From UBA9926 sp913064795 (GTDB taxonomy: Bacteria; Pseudomonadota; Gammaproteobacteria; Pseudomonadales; Azotimanducaceae): a stretch of DNA of 64,000 bases. The translations under genes were made by a program, and so were the position numbers. The stretch is taken from positions 124,001 through 188,000 of the forward strand of contig JBJKZD010000005.1 in NCBI GenBank assembly GCA_045560765.1. The letters run 5' to 3'. Numbering within the stretch: position 1 is the first letter of the stretch; the number at the start of each line of letters is the position of its first letter. Positions 54,630 through 63,052 of the stretch are shown piece after piece. The notes beneath the pieces are model-generated. The model was not told the DNA's origin. It saw only the letters and a list, made by a program, of their open reading frames with translations, and made no database searches.

Positions 54630-54910
54630 CAGACGTCCTCCCCAACGTTAAAGCGCCGATCCAAAGCATTCATTCGCCAGACATACACAAAAATCAGGAT
54701 CACAAATGCATAGATCGCGCCCTGCTGGGAAAACCAGAATCCTAACTTCCATCCAAAGAAACTAAATTGATTCAGCGTATCAACCCACAGGATTCCGCAT
54801 CCAAAAGACACCACAAACCAGACAGCCAGCAAACAAAGCAACGTCGTCACATTGGCTCGCCAGTAGGCATTTTGGGCCTTGAGCGCTTGCTCTTTATTAT
54901 CAGAATCCAT
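54629..54910 (-). CDS. DUF4212 symporter small subunit
   Basis: 93 residues with two transmembrane helices (VTTLLCLLAVWFVVSFGCGIL; GAIYAFVILIFVYVWRM). YWRANVTTLL at the N-terminus and the FNVGEDV end are typical of the DUF4212/TIGR03647 family that precedes VC_2705-type symporters. First gene of the four-gene operon; degenerate tandem repeats lie directly upstream. Confidence 0.92.
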   Translation of the reverse strand: MDSDNKEQALKAQNAYWRANVTTLLCLLAVWFVVSFGCGILWVDTLNQFSFFGWKLGFWFSQQGAIYAFVILIFVYVWRMNALDRRFNVGEDV

Positions 54911-54927
54911 GGTTTTTCTTCCTATTT

Positions 54928-55030
54928 TTCAAATTCATCTCCCTCAACTTGGGGCTTATCCACTTCATTTTTCAACTTACGGCTGTTCAACTGACAGCTG
55001 TTCGACTTACGGCAGCTCAACTGCATCTTT
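54928..55030. repeat. Degenerate tandem array, period 15 bp, about 6 units
   Basis: Units ttcaacttacggctg (54971), ttcaactgacagctg (54986), ttcgacttacggcag (55001) and a fourth (55016) are in exact 15-bp register; earlier relatives start at 54928 and 54943, the last step being 28 bp. The array lies 18-120 bp upstream of the DUF4212 start, in the 54911-55232 gap which has no gene. Confidence 0.8.
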
Positions 55031-55232
55031 TTCTAGATTCTCACAATCGCAACCCCTTCAAATCGAGCAGCCCTTCATTTGGTCCTCCTTGAAGGTTAAT
55101 CTCGATCACCCTCCACGCCAAATACCGAGGCGTCATCTCTGTGTTTTGGAATTGCCCCTCAAAACTGAATGGAAGCGCCCTTCAACATTAATCAGTGAGC
55201 GCCTTATCCGACTGCCCATTTTTCCCCACCGA

Positions 55233-56675
55233 TCAATTAATTGTCACTTCATCCTCTGCGGAATCAAGCAAACTTGACGCATCGGTCGCTGCTTCTTCGA
55301 TCAGATGCTTCGGGAGCTTTTTGCTGGCGCTAACACCGAGCGCACGCATTGATTCTGCCCTTCGAAGCAAATTTCCCCGCCCACTCGATAGTTTTTTATG
55401 CGCATCATCATAGGCATTTTGGGCAGAAGCTAAACGCGCACCAACAAGCTCTAGATCACCAACAAAACCGACCAATTTGTCGTAGAGAGAACCCGCCTTA
55501 TTTGCGATCTCTTGTGCATTGGCGCTCTGATGCTCATAGCGCCAAATATTTTGAATTGTTCTTAAGGTCACAAGCAGCGTCGAAGGCGTAACAATAATGA
55601 TATTTTGATCAAACGCATCCCCGAAAAGCCCATCATCAGACTGCAGAGCCATTGAAAAGGCCGCCTCAATCGGAACGAACATCAATACAAAATCAAGAGA
55701 GCGAACACCCATCAGGTTTTGATAGTCTTTTTCACCCAATTGCTTGACGTGCTGTCTTAAAGATTGCACGTGAGCCGCTGCTTGGAGCATCTGCTCGGCT
55801 TCATCTTCAGCAGAACAAAATCGTTCATAAGCCGTTAGAGAAACTTTCGAATCAACAATAATGTCCTTACCCTCGGGTAAATGGACAACGACATCTGGCT
55901 GGTACCGACGGCCCTCGTCACTTTTGAGTGAAAGCTGAACCTCGTACTCTCGACCTTTAACCAAGCCTGATTTTTCCAATACGCGCTCCAAAACGATTTC
56001 GCCCCAAGTCCCCTGGGTCTTACTTTCACCCTTAAGGGCATTGGTTAAATTAATCGCTTCCTGACTCATTCGAGCGTTCAAGTCTCGTAGATGTTTCAGT
56101 TCATTGCGAAGGGAGAAACGTTCCTTGCTTTCCTCGCTGTAGGCTGTCTCGACACGGTTCTGAAAATCCTTTAGTCGTTCCCCAAGAGGCTTGAGTAGCT
56201 GACTGAGCTGCTCCTCACTCTGATGTTTAAACGTTTTTTGCTTAGATTCAAAAATTTCACCCGCTAGGGCCTTAAAGGATTCAGAAAGTTTCTCTTTTGC
56301 ACCCTCAAGCATCACCATCTTCTCCTGGTGATGCTGAGTCTGCTGTTCCATGGTTGTGGAAATCTGTGCAACCTGCTCCAACAGACGCACTTTTTCATCG
56401 TTTAGGGCGATTCGCGCTTGCTCTGAGGCTTCCAAGCGTTGCCGCAAATCAGATTCGATGTCCTGTTTCGCGTTGAGGCTGGTTTCAAGCTGTGTTTTTT
56501 TTTCCCGCAGTTCAAGGTTTTCTTCATGAAGAATCTTGCGCTGCTCAGCTGTCCCCGTTTCGGTCTCAGCAACTGTCCGTCGGTCGTGATCGATTCTGCG
56601 GATCCAGAGCAGCTGAACACCTAAAAAGATGACCACCAACAGCACCAGCCCAATCATTATGCTCAATTCCATCAT
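55233..56675 (-). CDS. rmuC: RmuC-domain protein
   Basis: 480 residues. One N-terminal membrane helix (IMIGLVLLVVIFLGVQLLWI), a long coiled coil (residues about 35-170, rich in Glu/Gln/Leu), then the RmuC nuclease-like domain: TQGTWGEIVLERVLEKSGLVKGREYE, YQPDVVVHLPEGKDIIVDSKVSL and FVPIEAAF. RmuC is linked to limiting inverted-repeat recombination. Confidence 0.93.
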   Translation of the reverse strand: MMELSIMIGLVLLVVIFLGVQLLWIRRIDHDRRTVAETETGTAEQRKILHEENLELREKKTQLETSLNAKQDIESDLRQRLEASEQARIALNDEKVRLLEQVAQISTTMEQQTQHHQEKMVMLEGAKEKLSESFKALAGEIFESKQKTFKHQSEEQLSQLLKPLGERLKDFQNRVETAYSEESKERFSLRNELKHLRDLNARMSQEAINLTNALKGESKTQGTWGEIVLERVLEKSGLVKGREYEVQLSLKSDEGRRYQPDVVVHLPEGKDIIVDSKVSLTAYERFCSAEDEAEQMLQAAAHVQSLRQHVKQLGEKDYQNLMGVRSLDFVLMFVPIEAAFSMALQSDDGLFGDAFDQNIIIVTPSTLLVTLRTIQNIWRYEHQSANAQEIANKAGSLYDKLVGFVGDLELVGARLASAQNAYDDAHKKLSSGRGNLLRRAESMRALGVSASKKLPKHLIEEAATDASSLLDSAEDEVTIN

Positions 56676-56823
56676 GGCTCCTCATCGGTCACGAAGCGCG
56701 GCAGTCCATCAAAACCCGTCATTGCTGAGGCTCGTAACATCAACAGTCAAACGCGGCTTTCATTTAACCAGCGTAATCGAAGACCTTCAAAACAACCAGA
56801 GCCTCTAATGCCTTTTAAAGCAA

Positions 56824-57693
56824 TCAGTGCAGCAAGGTGAACATTTTACGTCGATAACGGGAGGCTAAGGGGTCTCCTTTGCCGAGCAGCTCAAAGACTC
56901 TTATCATCGTGTTTCTCGCTGCATCGTCTTGCCAAGTTTTATCCTGACTCAGCATCTTGAGTAAGGTTTCTAATGCGGCCTCTATTTGATCGTCGACGAC
57001 CAGTGCGCAAGCATGATCAAACAAACCACTCTGATCAGAGGGTTCTTCGGCAGCCGCCTGGGCGAGCTCAGCAAGGGGTGCCAAATCTTGCACGATTTTC
57101 ACGAAATACATTCGACTCCTGGCCTTCTCGATGCCCTCGGCATCGTCAGGCAAACTCGCCAACAAGGTTTCAGCTTCTTCAATGCGTTGGGTTTGAATCA
57201 TCAAATCACACAACTCAGTATGCAAAGAAAAGTTGCTGGGCTCTTGGCTCATCATCTCCCTCAGCATGTCCATCGCGCTCTCCCGATCCCCCAAACTCAC
57301 AAATTGTGCAATCTGAGCTTTGATCTGATCACTTGGGCTCATGGTGATCTGATCAAATTGGGCGCGTAACTGCGCCTCGGTTTGAGGCCCTTCAAGACTT
57401 TCAAGGAGTTGACCATCTTTTACAATTTTGATGGTCGGCAGGCCACGGACGCCGAGTTGTTGAACGATCTGGGGATTCGTCTGCACATTAACCCTGGCCC
57501 AGAATATCTTCCCCTGGTAGGACTGCACGAGACTTGAGAGGGTTGCCGTCAACGCTTCACTGGGTGCTGCGCCTTGTGCATAAAACTCAAGAACTACGGG
57601 AACTTGCTGAGACTTTTCAATCACCGTTGCTTGAAAATTCTGGGCGTCAACTTCAGCGACAAAACTGTCGCTCGCTTGGTTACTGATCGTCAT
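56824..57693 (-). CDS. cnoX: CnoX/YbbN-like thioredoxin-TPR protein without active-site cysteines
   Basis: 289 residues. N-terminal thioredoxin fold (VPVVLEFYAQGAAPSEAL; the W-C-x-x-C position reads GAAPS), the cis-Pro loop GLPTIKIV, then TPR-like helices (SLGDRESAMDMLREMM...LLASLPDDAEG). E. coli CnoX has only one Cys here (SxxC); this protein has none, so it is probably a redox-inactive holdase/co-chaperone. Confidence 0.88.
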   Translation of the reverse strand: MTISNQASDSFVAEVDAQNFQATVIEKSQQVPVVLEFYAQGAAPSEALTATLSSLVQSYQGKIFWARVNVQTNPQIVQQLGVRGLPTIKIVKDGQLLESLEGPQTEAQLRAQFDQITMSPSDQIKAQIAQFVSLGDRESAMDMLREMMSQEPSNFSLHTELCDLMIQTQRIEEAETLLASLPDDAEGIEKARSRMYFVKIVQDLAPLAELAQAAAEEPSDQSGLFDHACALVVDDQIEAALETLLKMLSQDKTWQDDAARNTMIRVFELLGKGDPLASRYRRKMFTLLH

Positions 57694-58134
57694 GCGATGT
57701 CCTTTATCCGCTCGCTTAATGTTGAATGTTCAAAAATTTAAGGTGTGTAGAGAAGACAGGTAGCGCAAAGATCGACTGGCCTTTTCAAACAGACTTGAAC
57801 GCATTCCATTATAAGGAGACCCAAGCCGATGAGCTAGCCAAAGCGCATTGATCGCTTAAAACATCCATGAGGAAAAGGGAGGGGCAGCCACCTTCTGCAA
57901 TGATTTGGGGAAAGCCCAACTTTGAGAAACAGTCGGTACCAACCAACACAAGGATAGCGCCCATCGGTACAGAAAAGGTCAGCTTTCGCCTGTTGAATTC
58001 ATTGCACAATAGCATCTGTTTTGATGCCAGGGTTCGTTTAAATTGCCCTCCTTTTAGCTCCGATCGTCTGGGCATTAAGAATGCGGAACCCTTTATCGCT
58101 AAGGAGAAATCGAAATTGGAGGCAGGGCTGTGTC
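57694..58134. other. Intergenic, no gene supported
   Basis: Upstream of cnoX. Open frames on both strands (plus from 57867, minus 58075-57809) lack family features and clear Shine-Dalgarno sites. No hairpin of note before the 17-bp array that starts near 58135. Confidence 0.4.
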
Positions 58135-58287
58135 TCTCTGAGGACCCTGTCTTTTTAAGCGCTTTATATTTCGGAGGGCTTTCTCTTTCCGAGCGCTTTA
58201 TCTTTCCGAGCGCTTTCCCTTTCCAAGCGCCTTATCTTTCCGAGCTCACTGACTCTGTAAGCGCCTTTCTTGCAAAGCATCCCTCGA
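58135..58287. repeat. Degenerate tandem array, period exactly 17 bp, about 9 units
   Basis: Unit starts at 58135, 58152, 58169, 58186, 58203, 58220, 58237, 58254 and (weak) 58271. Best units: tttccgagcgctttatc (58186) and tttccgagcgctttccc (58203). Since 17 is not a multiple of three, register is kept at DNA level, not in any reading frame. Confidence 0.85.
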
Positions 58288-58433
58288 GCGCTCGCCAGTG
58301 GCTGACTGTATCAACGATCAAGTCGGAATGAATGTAAACGGGAACAGTGATGAAACCCATCGTGACCCTTGCGCCGTCTTCTCGCCCGACGCTCTACTCG
58401 ATGGTCTTGTTTGGGCAGCTTTGTTGCACCCTC

Positions 58434-58580
58434 TTAGCCGATAATTTTCAAACCGTCTCGTTTAAGCGCAACCGCTAGAATTCGGCTTGAACCCAGCGGA
58501 CTAACAGGCCCTCGGTATAACACTTTACGGCCTTTACTGACTAACCAAGTATCTGAAGCTTTGATGTGTTGAATGGTCAT
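58434..58580 (-). CDS. 48-residue protein of unknown function, possibly SOS-controlled
   Basis: Minus-strand frame from ATG 58580 with AAGGA seven bases upstream to TAA 58434. Text such as IKASDTWLVSKGRKVLYRG and SSRILAVALKRDGLKIIG is basic and plausible as a compact beta-rich peptide; no family recognised. Too short for most gene finders. Two tandem arrays (16 and 14 bp) fill its leader and a LexA-type site lies 250 bp upstream on the same strand, the only such site in sight. Confidence 0.5.
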   Translation of the reverse strand: MTIQHIKASDTWLVSKGRKVLYRGPVSPLGSSRILAVALKRDGLKIIG

Positions 58581-58623
58581 AAACCGGTCCTTTTATGCTT
58601 TTTGTTAACCGTCCTTTTCTTGT

Positions 58624-58687
58624 AAAGCGTTTTGCTTTTAAAGCGTTTCACTTCTAAGGCTTTTTACCTCTAAAGCGTTACTTTGAC
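58624..58687. repeat. Degenerate tandem array, period exactly 16 bp, 4 units
   Basis: aaagcgttttgctttt (58624), aaagcgtttcacttct (58640), aaggctttttacctct (58656), aaagcgttactttgac (58672), all in exact register. 44-107 bp upstream of the 48-residue ORF. Confidence 0.85.
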
Positions 58688-58711
58688 GGAATTCTCTTTA
58701 GCTGGAGTTTT

Positions 58712-58753
58712 GCTTACTCGTTTTTGCTTGCTCGTTTTTGCTTGCTCGTTTTG
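58712..58753. repeat. Tandem array, period 14 bp, 3 units
   Basis: gcttactcgttttt (58712), gcttgctcgttttt (58726), gcttgctcgttttg (58740). Nearly identical units, so the youngest of the arrays. 132-173 bp upstream of the 48-residue ORF. Confidence 0.85.
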
Positions 58754-58829
58754 CCTTCAGATCGTCTACCGGTCCAATTGAACCTTCGGCTGACTTAATC
58801 TTTAAGCGGAGAGAGATTAAAACACATGA

Positions 58830-58849
58830 TACTGTTTATGTATACAGTA
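58830..58849. promoter_or_regulatory. LexA/SOS box
   Basis: TACTGTTTATGTATACAGTA matches the E. coli LexA consensus TACTG(TA)5CAGTA at 18 of 20 positions, with CTGT-N8-ACAG intact. It lies just past the 3' end of the MBL gene (58867). The only downstream minus-strand ORF I find is the 48-residue frame at 58580-58434; on the plus strand no gene follows. Confidence 0.7.
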
Positions 58850-58866
58850 TGTATAAAAAAACAGCT

Positions 58867-59625
58867 TTAGACTTGGATCCAGTCGAAACCGTCGTTCTGA
58901 GAGGAAATTGTCAAAGTACCAGACCAATTCTTTAACGGATCCGAGAGCGCTGCTTTGGCAAGGTCTGGGTGATTATTCTTTTGACTGATATGCGAGACCA
59001 CAAGATGACGCAGACGCGTCAAATTCAGTTGCGTCAATAATCCTGCGGCTTGATCGTTCGAAAGATGCCCTAAATTTCCTGAAACCCTCTGCTTAAGGGC
59101 CGCAGGATAAGGCCCCCGGCTCAACATTCCAGGATCATAATTACACTCGAGTAACAAAAGATCACACTCTTTATAGCACTTGGCAACATGAGCACTGACG
59201 TGTCCTAAATCGGTTAACACGCCGAGCCGACAAGGACCTTCACTGAACACATATTGACACGGCTCCCTCGCATCATGGGGAACGACGACAGGCTCGACAG
59301 TCAACCCTCGAATCTTAAACCGCTGCTCATAATTCACCGGATAAACAGCCTCAAGCGCCCCGAGCCGCTTATGATCGAAGGTGCCCGGAGTCATATAGAC
59401 GGGAACTTTGAACTTTCGAGAGAATTGGGCGACGCCCAAAATGTGATCCGCATGCTCATGGGTAACAATCAGCGCGTCAATATCGAGCGGCGTCAAATCG
59501 AGTTTTGCTAACCGTCGAGCGGTTTCTTTGAGACCGAACCCTAAATCAACGAGTACGCGCCCCTCGCTCGCCTCAACTATGGTTCCGTTACCTTTGCTAC
59601 CACTTCCTATCGATGCAACCCGCAC
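58867..59625 (-). CDS. MBL-fold metallohydrolase (YycJ/WalJ-like)
   Basis: 252 residues. MRVASIGSGSKGNGTIV, VLVDLGFGLKET, IVTHEHADHILGV (H-x-H-x-D-H), VPHDAREPCQYVF, GVLTDLGHVS and HISQKNNHP are the metal-binding motifs. Third gene of the dapA-bamC-MBL operon (three bases after bamC), as I recall from Pseudomonas. Function in these bacteria is not firmly known; the Bacillus homologue is linked to nuclease activity. Confidence 0.9.
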   Translation of the reverse strand: MRVASIGSGSKGNGTIVEASEGRVLVDLGFGLKETARRLAKLDLTPLDIDALIVTHEHADHILGVAQFSRKFKVPVYMTPGTFDHKRLGALEAVYPVNYEQRFKIRGLTVEPVVVPHDAREPCQYVFSEGPCRLGVLTDLGHVSAHVAKCYKECDLLLLECNYDPGMLSRGPYPAALKQRVSGNLGHLSNDQAAGLLTQLNLTRLRHLVVSHISQKNNHPDLAKAALSDPLKNWSGTLTISSQNDGFDWIQV

Positions 59626-59628
59626 GAA

Positions 59629-60708
59629 TCAGGTCGAATATTCTTTGATGATCTTCAGCAGACGCTCTGCAGCCAGCCCGTCAGCAAAACCATCGCCCTG
59701 AAGCACGGTCACCAAAACTTCTCCATCCATGCTTTCTAAACGAACCTGATAGAGGCTTTCAGCATTTTGTGCCTTCTCACCCCCTGAAAAAATCTTCCTA
59801 AAAAAGCCGGGATTGACTTGGTGAGTTGGCTGGTAATAGACGAAATAAGTCGCTTCGCTCCGGTCAATATCGTTGACGGTGATATTGGCGGTCTCCAAAG
59901 CGTCACCCACCGTCGCCCAGGCTCGATTAAAGTCGAGTTTATAGCGTAACTCTGGCTTATATCGATCAGGAATCAAGCGTGTCCGCCCCTCAGTCAAATT
60001 AGACGCCATCATGCTCATCGTACCTTGGCTGATATTCTCACCTAGATAGTAGGCAATGCCTTTCAGGACTTCTCGCTCTAACGTCAGATCATCGGAGGCA
60101 CCTTTCCATATCATATTGTCCAGCCGATAAGGTGCGTCGGCTGCAACCTGCCGCTGTTCGATATACAGTTCGGTACTGCCACTTCGAACCCCTGGTTCCA
60201 TCTTCAATTTAAATTGGTGCAAGTTCACGTTTCGTGTATTTCGAAAAACGTTACCATCTCGAATACTTTGAAACGTATCTTCGGCCGAGCCCTCCCGAGC
60301 CGTTATCCATCGACTGGTTAAAACGCCTGTGGCTGGGTTTGCGGATGCGACTTCTAAATTGTTTGCTTCCCAAAACTGGACAACCTTTGGCCAAACGACC
60401 GATGGCGGAATATCCAGAAAAACCCACTGCTCGTCATCGAGCTTCTTAATCACAATCTGATCAACCCCGTAGCGTGTGCTCAAAGGCTCAGGCCGTCTGA
60501 GTTCGTAATCTATGTCGCTGAGTCCTCGGGGGTCTTCAATCTCCGGAATCGGCATCATTTCGACGTAACCAGGCGTTGCAAGTCCCAGTGGCATTTCTGT
60601 GGGCGCGCTAGATCCAGTCTCTAACCGAGTGACCAGCGTGTCGTTACCAAACCAACTGCAACCCGATAATATCCAAAGCGCAAACCCTATCAATCCCAAT
60701 CGCATCAT
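59629..60708 (-). CDS. bamC: Outer-membrane assembly lipoprotein BamC
   Basis: 359 residues from ATG 60708, which overlaps the dapA stop (ATGA) and begins a lipoprotein signal: RLGLIGFALWILSGC with lipobox LSGC. Two helix-grip domains follow (VWPKVVQFWEANNLEV; WATVGDALETANITVNDID). Component of the BAM complex that inserts beta-barrels. A longer frame would add 39 residues overlapping dapA and hide the signal peptide. Confidence 0.93.
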   Translation of the reverse strand: MMRLGLIGFALWILSGCSWFGNDTLVTRLETGSSAPTEMPLGLATPGYVEMMPIPEIEDPRGLSDIDYELRRPEPLSTRYGVDQIVIKKLDDEQWVFLDIPPSVVWPKVVQFWEANNLEVASANPATGVLTSRWITAREGSAEDTFQSIRDGNVFRNTRNVNLHQFKLKMEPGVRSGSTELYIEQRQVAADAPYRLDNMIWKGASDDLTLEREVLKGIAYYLGENISQGTMSMMASNLTEGRTRLIPDRYKPELRYKLDFNRAWATVGDALETANITVNDIDRSEATYFVYYQPTHQVNPGFFRKIFSGGEKAQNAESLYQVRLESMDGEVLVTVLQGDGFADGLAAERLLKIIKEYST

Positions 60709-61583
60709 TGATCTATCCCCGCTTGCACCATCGCAGCTGCCACACTTTGATGATGCACTTTGCTTAAAGAGGTTAACGGTAACCGAATACCTTCTGGAAT
60801 TCGCCCCATTTGCGCCAAGGCCCATTTCACAGGGATTGGATTCGCTTCGAGAAACAACTTTTGATGAAGCCCCATCAGCGGTGCATTCAAGGTTTCTGCC
60901 AAAGTACGATCTCCCGAAACGGCAGCAGCCGACATCAAGGCCATCTGCTCAGGCACCAAATTTGCGGTGACGCTGATGGTTCCATGACCGCCCTGAATCA
61001 TCAATTCACAGGCAGTCTCATCGTCACCGGAATAAATCATAAATTCATCGCCGCAGAGCGCTCGGATTTGCGCAGCCCGCTCTATGACACCAGTCGCCTC
61101 TTTAATACCAAACACTTGCTCAGTTTTTGATAAACGCTTGACCGTCTCGGGTAACAAATCGCAACCCGTCCGACTCGGAACATTGTAAAGAATTTGAGGC
61201 AAATCAACCGCTTTTGCGATGGCCTGGTAATGAAGCACCAGCCCTTCCTGCGTGGGCTTGTTGTAATAGGGTGTCACCAGCAAGCAAGCATCGGCACCGA
61301 TTTCCTTGGCGAAACTGGTGAATTCAATGGCTTCCCGTGTTGAATTGGCACCGGTTCCAGCGATCACGGGCAGGCGCCCGCGGGCGACTTCAACCACAGT
61401 CCTTACAATTTCGCAGTGTTCTTGGGGCGTTACCGTTGGAGATTCGCCGGTGGTGCCAACGGGTACAATGCCTTGGGTTCCACTTTGCACATGCCAATCA
61501 ACCAAGCTATCCAGGCACTCCCAATCCACGGATTCGTCCGATTTCATGGGCGTCACCAGAGCCACTATACTGCCGCCAATCAT
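60705..61583 (-). CDS. dapA: 4-hydroxy-tetrahydrodipicolinate synthase
   Basis: 292 residues, TIM-barrel aldolase condensing pyruvate and aspartate semialdehyde in lysine/DAP synthesis. GSIVALVTPMKSDESVDW, VGTTGESPTV, LVTPYYNKPTQEGL, YNVPSRTGCDLLPETV with the catalytic Tyr, and FGIKEATG with the Schiff-base Lys. First gene of dapA-bamC-MBL. Confidence 0.97.
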   Translation of the reverse strand: MIGGSIVALVTPMKSDESVDWECLDSLVDWHVQSGTQGIVPVGTTGESPTVTPQEHCEIVRTVVEVARGRLPVIAGTGANSTREAIEFTSFAKEIGADACLLVTPYYNKPTQEGLVLHYQAIAKAVDLPQILYNVPSRTGCDLLPETVKRLSKTEQVFGIKEATGVIERAAQIRALCGDEFMIYSGDDETACELMIQGGHGTISVTANLVPEQMALMSAAAVSGDRTLAETLNAPLMGLHQKLFLEANPIPVKWALAQMGRIPEGIRLPLTSLSKVHHQSVAAAMVQAGIDQ

Positions 61584-61663
61584 AAGTTTAGGTTCCGCTA
61601 GGAAAGGGCCACATCATAGCCATGCTACAACAGTCCTACAACCTGATTTGGCCTGAAACTCCG

Positions 61664-62710
61664 CTAAGCTCTAGGCCAAGCGCCAATCAGCGCTTTGATT
61701 AAAATAGCCAAGGGGATCGCAAAGAAAACGCCAGCCAAACCGAACCAGGACCCAAAAATCAACACCGCCAGTATAATCGCCAAAGGATGGAGGTTATTGG
61801 CTTCGGAGAAGAGCAGCGGGACCAACAATAAACCATCAAGCGCTTGAATCACTAGATAGCCGATCATGAGATAGAAAAAGTCCCCACTCAATCCGAACTG
61901 CATCAGCGCGACCACAACAACAGGAACCGTGACGGCTGCAATCCCAAGATAAGGAATAATGACCGAAACCCCGACTAGAAACCCGAGCAAGGCTGCGTAA
62001 TTGAGATCAAAGAAGGCAAAAAGGAGGTAGGTCACAAGACCGGCAATGATTAATTCAACAAACTTACCCCGAACGTAATTCTCCATTTGTCCGCTCAGCT
62101 CGTTGCCGATCCTATCCATCAGTGGTCGATCTTCCGGCAGAAACCCTAAAAAATAGTCCAACAACTGCTCTTTATCTTTTAAGAGAAAGAAAACTAGAAT
62201 TGGGACCAACAAGGTATAGGCTAAAACCGTCAACAAAACCGGCAGTTGGGATAGTGAGGCCGATAAAAACCATTGGCCCAGTTCTGCCGCCTGGTCACTG
62301 AGCAAATTCACCCAAACCGAAATCTGTCGCTCCGAAATCAGCAAGGGAAATTGTTCGGGTAACAGCCCTAGAGTTGTCCCAAGTCTTTCGCTTAAGCCTG
62401 GCAGATCGTTGTATAAACTGCTCAATTGTCGCCAAATTCTCGGCATCAAGAAAAGGAAAAACCCTACAAATCCACCCAAAAATAACAGATAAGTAATGAT
62501 CATCGACCAACGGGACGGGATACGGGCACGCTGCAGCTGATTGATCACGCCCTGCATAACGTACGCCAAGACAACGCCCGTCAGAACGGGAACCAGGACC
62601 GAACCCAGCATAGAAAAAAAGAGCGCTATTCCCAATAATAGGAATAACAAGATCAAGGATTCTTCTTGAGCAAGGTATCGTCCAACCCACTTTTTGAAAA
62701 TCTCAATCAT
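61664..62710 (-). CDS. AI-2E/PerM family permease
   Basis: 348 residues from ATG 62710, with GAGGA nine bases upstream; the longer frame starts inside tusA. Seven to eight helices, with a long amphipathic central loop (LGTTLGLLPEQFPLLISERQ), GQMENYVRGKF and the C-terminal AIILAVLIFGSWFGLAGVFFAIPLA motif. Some members act as Na+/H+ antiporters or signal exporters; function here unknown. 3' of tusA, gap 11 bp. Confidence 0.88.
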   Translation of the reverse strand: MIEIFKKWVGRYLAQEESLILLFLLLGIALFFSMLGSVLVPVLTGVVLAYVMQGVINQLQRARIPSRWSMIITYLLFLGGFVGFFLFLMPRIWRQLSSLYNDLPGLSERLGTTLGLLPEQFPLLISERQISVWVNLLSDQAAELGQWFLSASLSQLPVLLTVLAYTLLVPILVFFLLKDKEQLLDYFLGFLPEDRPLMDRIGNELSGQMENYVRGKFVELIIAGLVTYLLFAFFDLNYAALLGFLVGVSVIIPYLGIAAVTVPVVVVALMQFGLSGDFFYLMIGYLVIQALDGLLLVPLLFSEANNLHPLAIILAVLIFGSWFGLAGVFFAIPLAILIKALIGAWPRA

Positions 62711-62721
62711 GGCTTGGTTCC

Positions 62722-62967
62722 TCAGGTCTTTTTGATCCAATGCCGATAAATACCAGACTCATCTGACTGTTCCAATAAAACGTGACCACTTTGATCCGCA
62801 AAAACCTGAAAATCCCTCACTGACCCCGCATCAGTCGCTTCGATCAGCAAAATGTCCCCCGACTCAAGCTTGTTCAGCCTTTGCTTTGCCTTGAGCAGCG
62901 GCATGGGACAATTTAGGCCCTTGGTATCGAGCAAAATAGGTAATTTCTCGTCGGTTGGCATGAGCAT
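62722..62967 (-). CDS. tusA: TusA/SirA-family sulfurtransferase
   Basis: 81 residues. LDTKGLNCPMPLLKAKQRLNKL is the C-P-x-P motif where the Cys carries persulfide; ATDAGSVRDFQVFADQSGH is the second conserved region. Between perM and bepA, the same order I remember from Pseudomonas, where the homologue is linked to molybdenum cofactor homeostasis. Start may be ATG 62967 or 62961. Confidence 0.9.
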   Translation of the reverse strand: MLMPTDEKLPILLDTKGLNCPMPLLKAKQRLNKLESGDILLIEATDAGSVRDFQVFADQSGHVLLEQSDESGIYRHWIKKT

Positions 62968-63052
62968 TCTTCAGTTGGATTTTACAAGTATAACAGTCCA
63001 AAGCATCCGAATCAGGTTGAACTCCTGACCCAACCCCTGCGAACATACACGC

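Noticed and set aside
57809..58331. Coding frames on both strands (88 residues minus, 154 residues plus)
   Set aside because: Overlap each other and the 17-bp array, no Shine-Dalgarno or family likeness; treated as noise.
58135..58753. CRISPR array
   Set aside because: No constant repeat with unique spacers; units of 14-17 bp are adjacent with no spacers and degenerate, and no cas genes are near.
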